Source: Candidatus Melainabacteria bacterium | Lineage (GTDB): Bacteria; Actinomycetota; Actinomycetes; Mycobacteriales; Pseudonocardiaceae | DNA length: 6,559 nt | Reading direction: 5' to 3' | Assembly (NCBI GenBank): GCA_903970565.1 | Contig: CAJCJE010000473.1 | Coordinates: forward strand, 1-6,559 | Shown: one piece after another, positions 5,273 to 6,559 of the stretch | How the letters are laid out: each line of letters opens with the position of its first letter | Position numbering within the stretch: the stretch's first letter is position 1 | Notes under the pieces: generated by a model | The model's database searches: none | Told to the model about the DNA's origin: nothing | The model's input: the letters and a program-made list of their open reading frames with translations, nothing else | Translations under genes and position numbers: made by a program

Positions 5273-5457
5273 CAGAGCGAGTGCGCCGGGGGGCGTGCAC
5301 ACTCATTTCGTGAATCGTTCTACAGCTATCCAATGCAACATCAGAACTAGATAGTACACCCGTTCGGGTTAACGGCGACTGGTCGTCAGGGATCTGTGGG
5401 GTGCCGACAGGCACTGGACCAAACGGGCGGCCAGGTCCCGCCGGCTACTGGAGGTTT

Positions 5458-5491
5458 GCGGGACCAGCCAGGTCGCGGGACCAACCAGTTC
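5458..5491 (+). repeat. 17-bp tandem repeat, two copies plus degenerate flanks
   Basis: GCGGGACCAGCCAGGTC (5458-5474) is followed directly by GCGGGACCAACCAGTTC (5475-5491), 15 of 17 bases identical. A degraded third copy begins with GCGGG at 5492, and GGACCA and CCAGGTC recur at 5416-5437. The unit length is not a multiple of three. Confidence 0.75.
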
Positions 5492-5563
5492 GCGGGTTGT
5501 CCAGGGCCAAGGAAGGTGCGGGGAGCCAAGGGGAGGGTGCGGGGCCTAGCCGGAAGGGCACCG

Positions 5564-5662
5564 GGCCAGAAGAAGGCACCGGAGGTCAAGAGGGGACGCC
5601 AGCCAAAGGGATACCGAGTCAACAGGACGCTGGCCCAGAAGGGGCACCGAGGTCAAAGGGGG
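5564..5662 (+). repeat. Imperfect ~30-bp direct repeat in purine-rich tract
   Basis: A block at 5564-5595 and one at 5632-5662 share the order GGCC, AGAAG, GGCACCG, AGGTCAA, GGGG, with small insertions. The surrounding plus strand is mostly G and A. The second copy ends against the stop codon of the small membrane protein gene at 5670. Confidence 0.6.
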
Positions 5663-5669
5663 CCGGGGG

Positions 5670-5876
5670 TCAGCAGGCTACGGCGAACATCACCACGAAG
5701 GCGGCCACGACCAACAGCCAGGCCACCATGATCCAACCGAAATCCCGCCACGGCGACAGCGACCGACTGTCCTCGCCCGGCACATAGACGCCACGGGATT
5801 CGAACCATTCGACCCAGTGGACCAGGAAACCCAGCGGGTTGCCCAGGCGGGTCCGTTCAGCGCTTCGGCCGGTCAT
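5670..5876 (-). CDS. Small C-terminally anchored membrane protein of unknown function
   Basis: A 68-aa protein. The first 46 residues are hydrophilic with an aromatic middle (HWVEWFESRGVYVPGED), and residues 47-67 are one hydrophobic helix (WIMVAWLLVVAAFVVMF) ending in a terminal cysteine. This makes it tail-anchored or single-pass with the N-terminus probably cytoplasmic. ATG at 5876 was chosen because a strong AGGAGG lies 12 bases upstream; the in-frame GTG at 5897 overlaps that site and is unlikely. It begins 30 bp after the 122-aa gene and probably shares its mRNA. I do not recognise a family. In mycobacteria a short membrane protein gene neighbours bcp (Rv2520c), but this protein does not look like that family. 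Confidence 0.68.
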   Translation of the reverse strand: MTGRSAERTRLGNPLGFLVHWVEWFESRGVYVPGEDSRSLSPWRDFGWIMVAWLLVVAAFVVMFAVAC

Positions 5877-5906
5877 CGGTGCGGTCGCCCTCCTCACCGG
5901 GGGCGT

Positions 5907-6275
5907 TCAGTCCCATTTCGGGGCGACTTCCGGCAGGTTCGGATCAATCTTCAGCGCACAGAACTGCCAGGCTCGCGCGGTGCTGTACTGGACACCGGCA
6001 CGGTCGAAGTCAATCAGCGGTGGCGTGCGGATATGCGCGTTCTTGGCCCGCTCGATCATTTCCTTCGCGGCTTCCTGGGGTGGCATTCTGCGCACCAGGT
6101 CAGCGGCCATGTCATAGACGGCGGCCCGTTTGGTGGCGAGTTCGTCACCAAAATTGTCGCCCTTGGAGCGGTTTTTGATGGCGGTGCCACGAGCGGCTTT
6201 GGCGTAGTCGGCGAACGTCTGCGCCAAGTCCTGTTTCGTCGGCTCGCCAATAGCTTCGTTGGCGGCCTGTTCCAT
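5907..6275 (-). CDS. Unknown 122-aa protein
   Basis: A soluble, mixed-charge protein. Residues 1-80 are helical (DLAQTFADYAKAARGTAI, TKRAAVYDMAADLVRRM, QEAAKEMIERAKNA) and the C-terminal 40 residues contain RTPPLIDFDRAG and RAWQFCALKIDP. I see no known motif, signal peptide or membrane segment. ATG at 6275 was chosen because GGAAGG lies seven bases upstream; the frame stays open to 6353 but those residues lack a better start. Several A/T-ending codons (AAA, AAT, TTT, GGT) make its third positions less GC-rich than bcp or the secretion cluster, a mild hint of recent arrival or of low expression. It is followed after 30 bp by the small membrane protein gene, likely one operon. Confidence 0.72.
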   Translation of the reverse strand: MEQAANEAIGEPTKQDLAQTFADYAKAARGTAIKNRSKGDNFGDELATKRAAVYDMAADLVRRMPPQEAAKEMIERAKNAHIRTPPLIDFDRAGVQYSTARAWQFCALKIDPNLPEVAPKWD

Positions 6276-6401
6276 CGCCACGCCTTCCCACTGCCCGCGT
6301 GTTCGGATGTCTGACTTCGACCATAGTCCCTTCGGGCTGATGGCGGTTACCACGTCACCCGTAAGCAGGCCGTCCGACCGGTTCTCGATCGCCTGACTAC
6401 T

Positions 6402-6427
6402 ACCCGAAAGATAACCCGAATCCGGGT
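6402..6427. promoter_or_regulatory. Possible operator: ACCCGAA repeats with inverted half
   Basis: ACCCGAA occurs at 6402-6408 and 6414-6420 (12 bp apart), and the second copy forms a dyad with CGGGT (6423-6427). ACTAC (6396-6400) and GTAGT (6432-6436) flank the set as an outer inverted pair. It lies upstream of the 6275 gene on the minus strand, where its promoter is expected. Confidence 0.35.
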
Positions 6428-6487
6428 GGACGTAGTAAGTGGCTCCGCGAGGGCCGGACGGCCGGCTCCAGGTGTCGTGGCGGGGCC

Positions 6488-6559
6488 TCAGCTGTCGGTC
6501 GCGCAGTCTCTGGTGACCACGGTGCGGACGTCGTTCTCGGCGGCCCTGATCCCGTGCTC
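6488..6559 (-). CDS. Partial CDS, C-terminus only, unknown
   Basis: From the right edge, 23 minus-strand codons run to a TGA at 6488-6490. Twenty-two of 23 third positions are G or C, which is strong evidence for real coding in this frame. The peptide includes EHGIRAAENDVRTVV and ends RDCATDS. It is too short to assign; it precedes the 122-aa gene in the same orientation with about 210 bp between. Confidence 0.6.
   Translation of the reverse strand, partial: EHGIRAAENDVRTVVTRDCATDS

Larger units (their letters stand above)
5174..5669. other. Gene-free region: hairpins, AT-richer patch, purine-rich repeats
   Basis: About 496 bp with no convincing gene. From left to right it has the bcp promoter, two perfect hairpins (5214-5272), a possible third imperfect one (5279-5304), an AT-richer patch at 5302-5360 that may hold a promoter, ACCCGTTCGGGT (5358-5369), a small GTGCC-GACA-GGCAC hairpin (5401-5414), then the repeat tract. 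Open frames here are Gly/Pro/Arg-rich in all readings and the 17-bp repeat unit breaks frame, arguing against coding. A non-coding RNA is possible but unsupported. Confidence 0.6.

Noticed and set aside
4194..5669. Search for tRNA genes, CRISPR arrays and riboswitches in the two gene-free regions
   Set aside because: No cloverleaf, no regularly spaced 24-37 bp repeats and no recognisable riboswitch core were found by eye. CCGTTCGGGTT at 5360-5370 resembles a T loop but lacks the conserved A and stems.
5396..5787. Two overlapping plus-strand frames of 111 and 128 codons across the purine-rich tract
   Set aside because: Low-complexity Gly/Pro/Arg translations, repeat units not multiples of three, and overlap with the 68-aa gene on the other strand.
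5779..5815. GGTTCGAATCCCGTGG on the minus strand, resembling the T arm of a tRNA or a tRNA-type att site
   Set aside because: The flanking bases do not form a five-pair T stem or an acceptor stem, and the bases are read as FESRG in the 68-aa protein gene.

Overview
The window is high-GC DNA with strongly GC-biased third codon positions. Its gene families (a WXG-motif type VII secretion substrate, an EspC-like partner, a SAV_915/SseB-like protein and a PH-like membrane protein) point to a filamentous actinomycete, most likely Pseudonocardiales or a relative. That placement is an inference from family recall, not from a search.

Layout. Positions 1-63 hold the first 21 codons of a minus-strand gene running off the left edge, whose leucine-rich start resembles an IS66-type transposase N-terminus. 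Positions 175-3377 hold a tight five-gene minus-strand operon. In transcription order these are a SAV_915-like protein, a 94-aa EspC/WXG100-like small protein with a C-terminal YxxxD motif, a 420-aa WXG-headed protein with a Gly/Ala-rich hydrophobic tail, a two-TM PH-like membrane protein and a 141-aa helical protein. The first three genes overlap by 4 bp (ATGA) and 1 bp (TGATG), so they are probably translationally coupled. No core type VII secretion (ESX) machinery gene (EccB/C/D/E, mycosin) is present, so this looks like an orphan substrate cluster served by a secretion system encoded elsewhere.

A 360-bp divergent spacer (3378-3737) carries a plausible promoter for the operon and a G-quadruplex motif enclosed by a perfect 10-bp inverted repeat. 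On its far side, a single plus-strand gene (3738-4193) encodes a paralog of the last gene of the operon. The cluster is therefore bracketed by two related small proteins.

Positions 4194-4702 contain no gene but have several hairpins, two DnaA-box-like sites, three 9-bp iterons and a T6 tract. A housekeeping peroxiredoxin gene, bcp (4703-5173, minus), follows, with a likely leaderless promoter. Positions 5174-5669 are also gene-free: two perfect tandem hairpins, an AT-richer patch, then a purine-rich tract with degenerate direct repeats. Positions 5670-6275 hold two minus-strand small genes of unknown function, one a C-terminally anchored membrane protein. The last 72 bases are the C-terminus of another minus-strand gene.

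Working model (inference): the 94-aa and 420-aa proteins are exported by a type VII system, perhaps as a pair. The SAV_915-like and PH-like proteins are cytosolic and membrane accessories, and the two paralogous helical proteins are candidate chaperone, regulator or immunity proteins for the exported protein.
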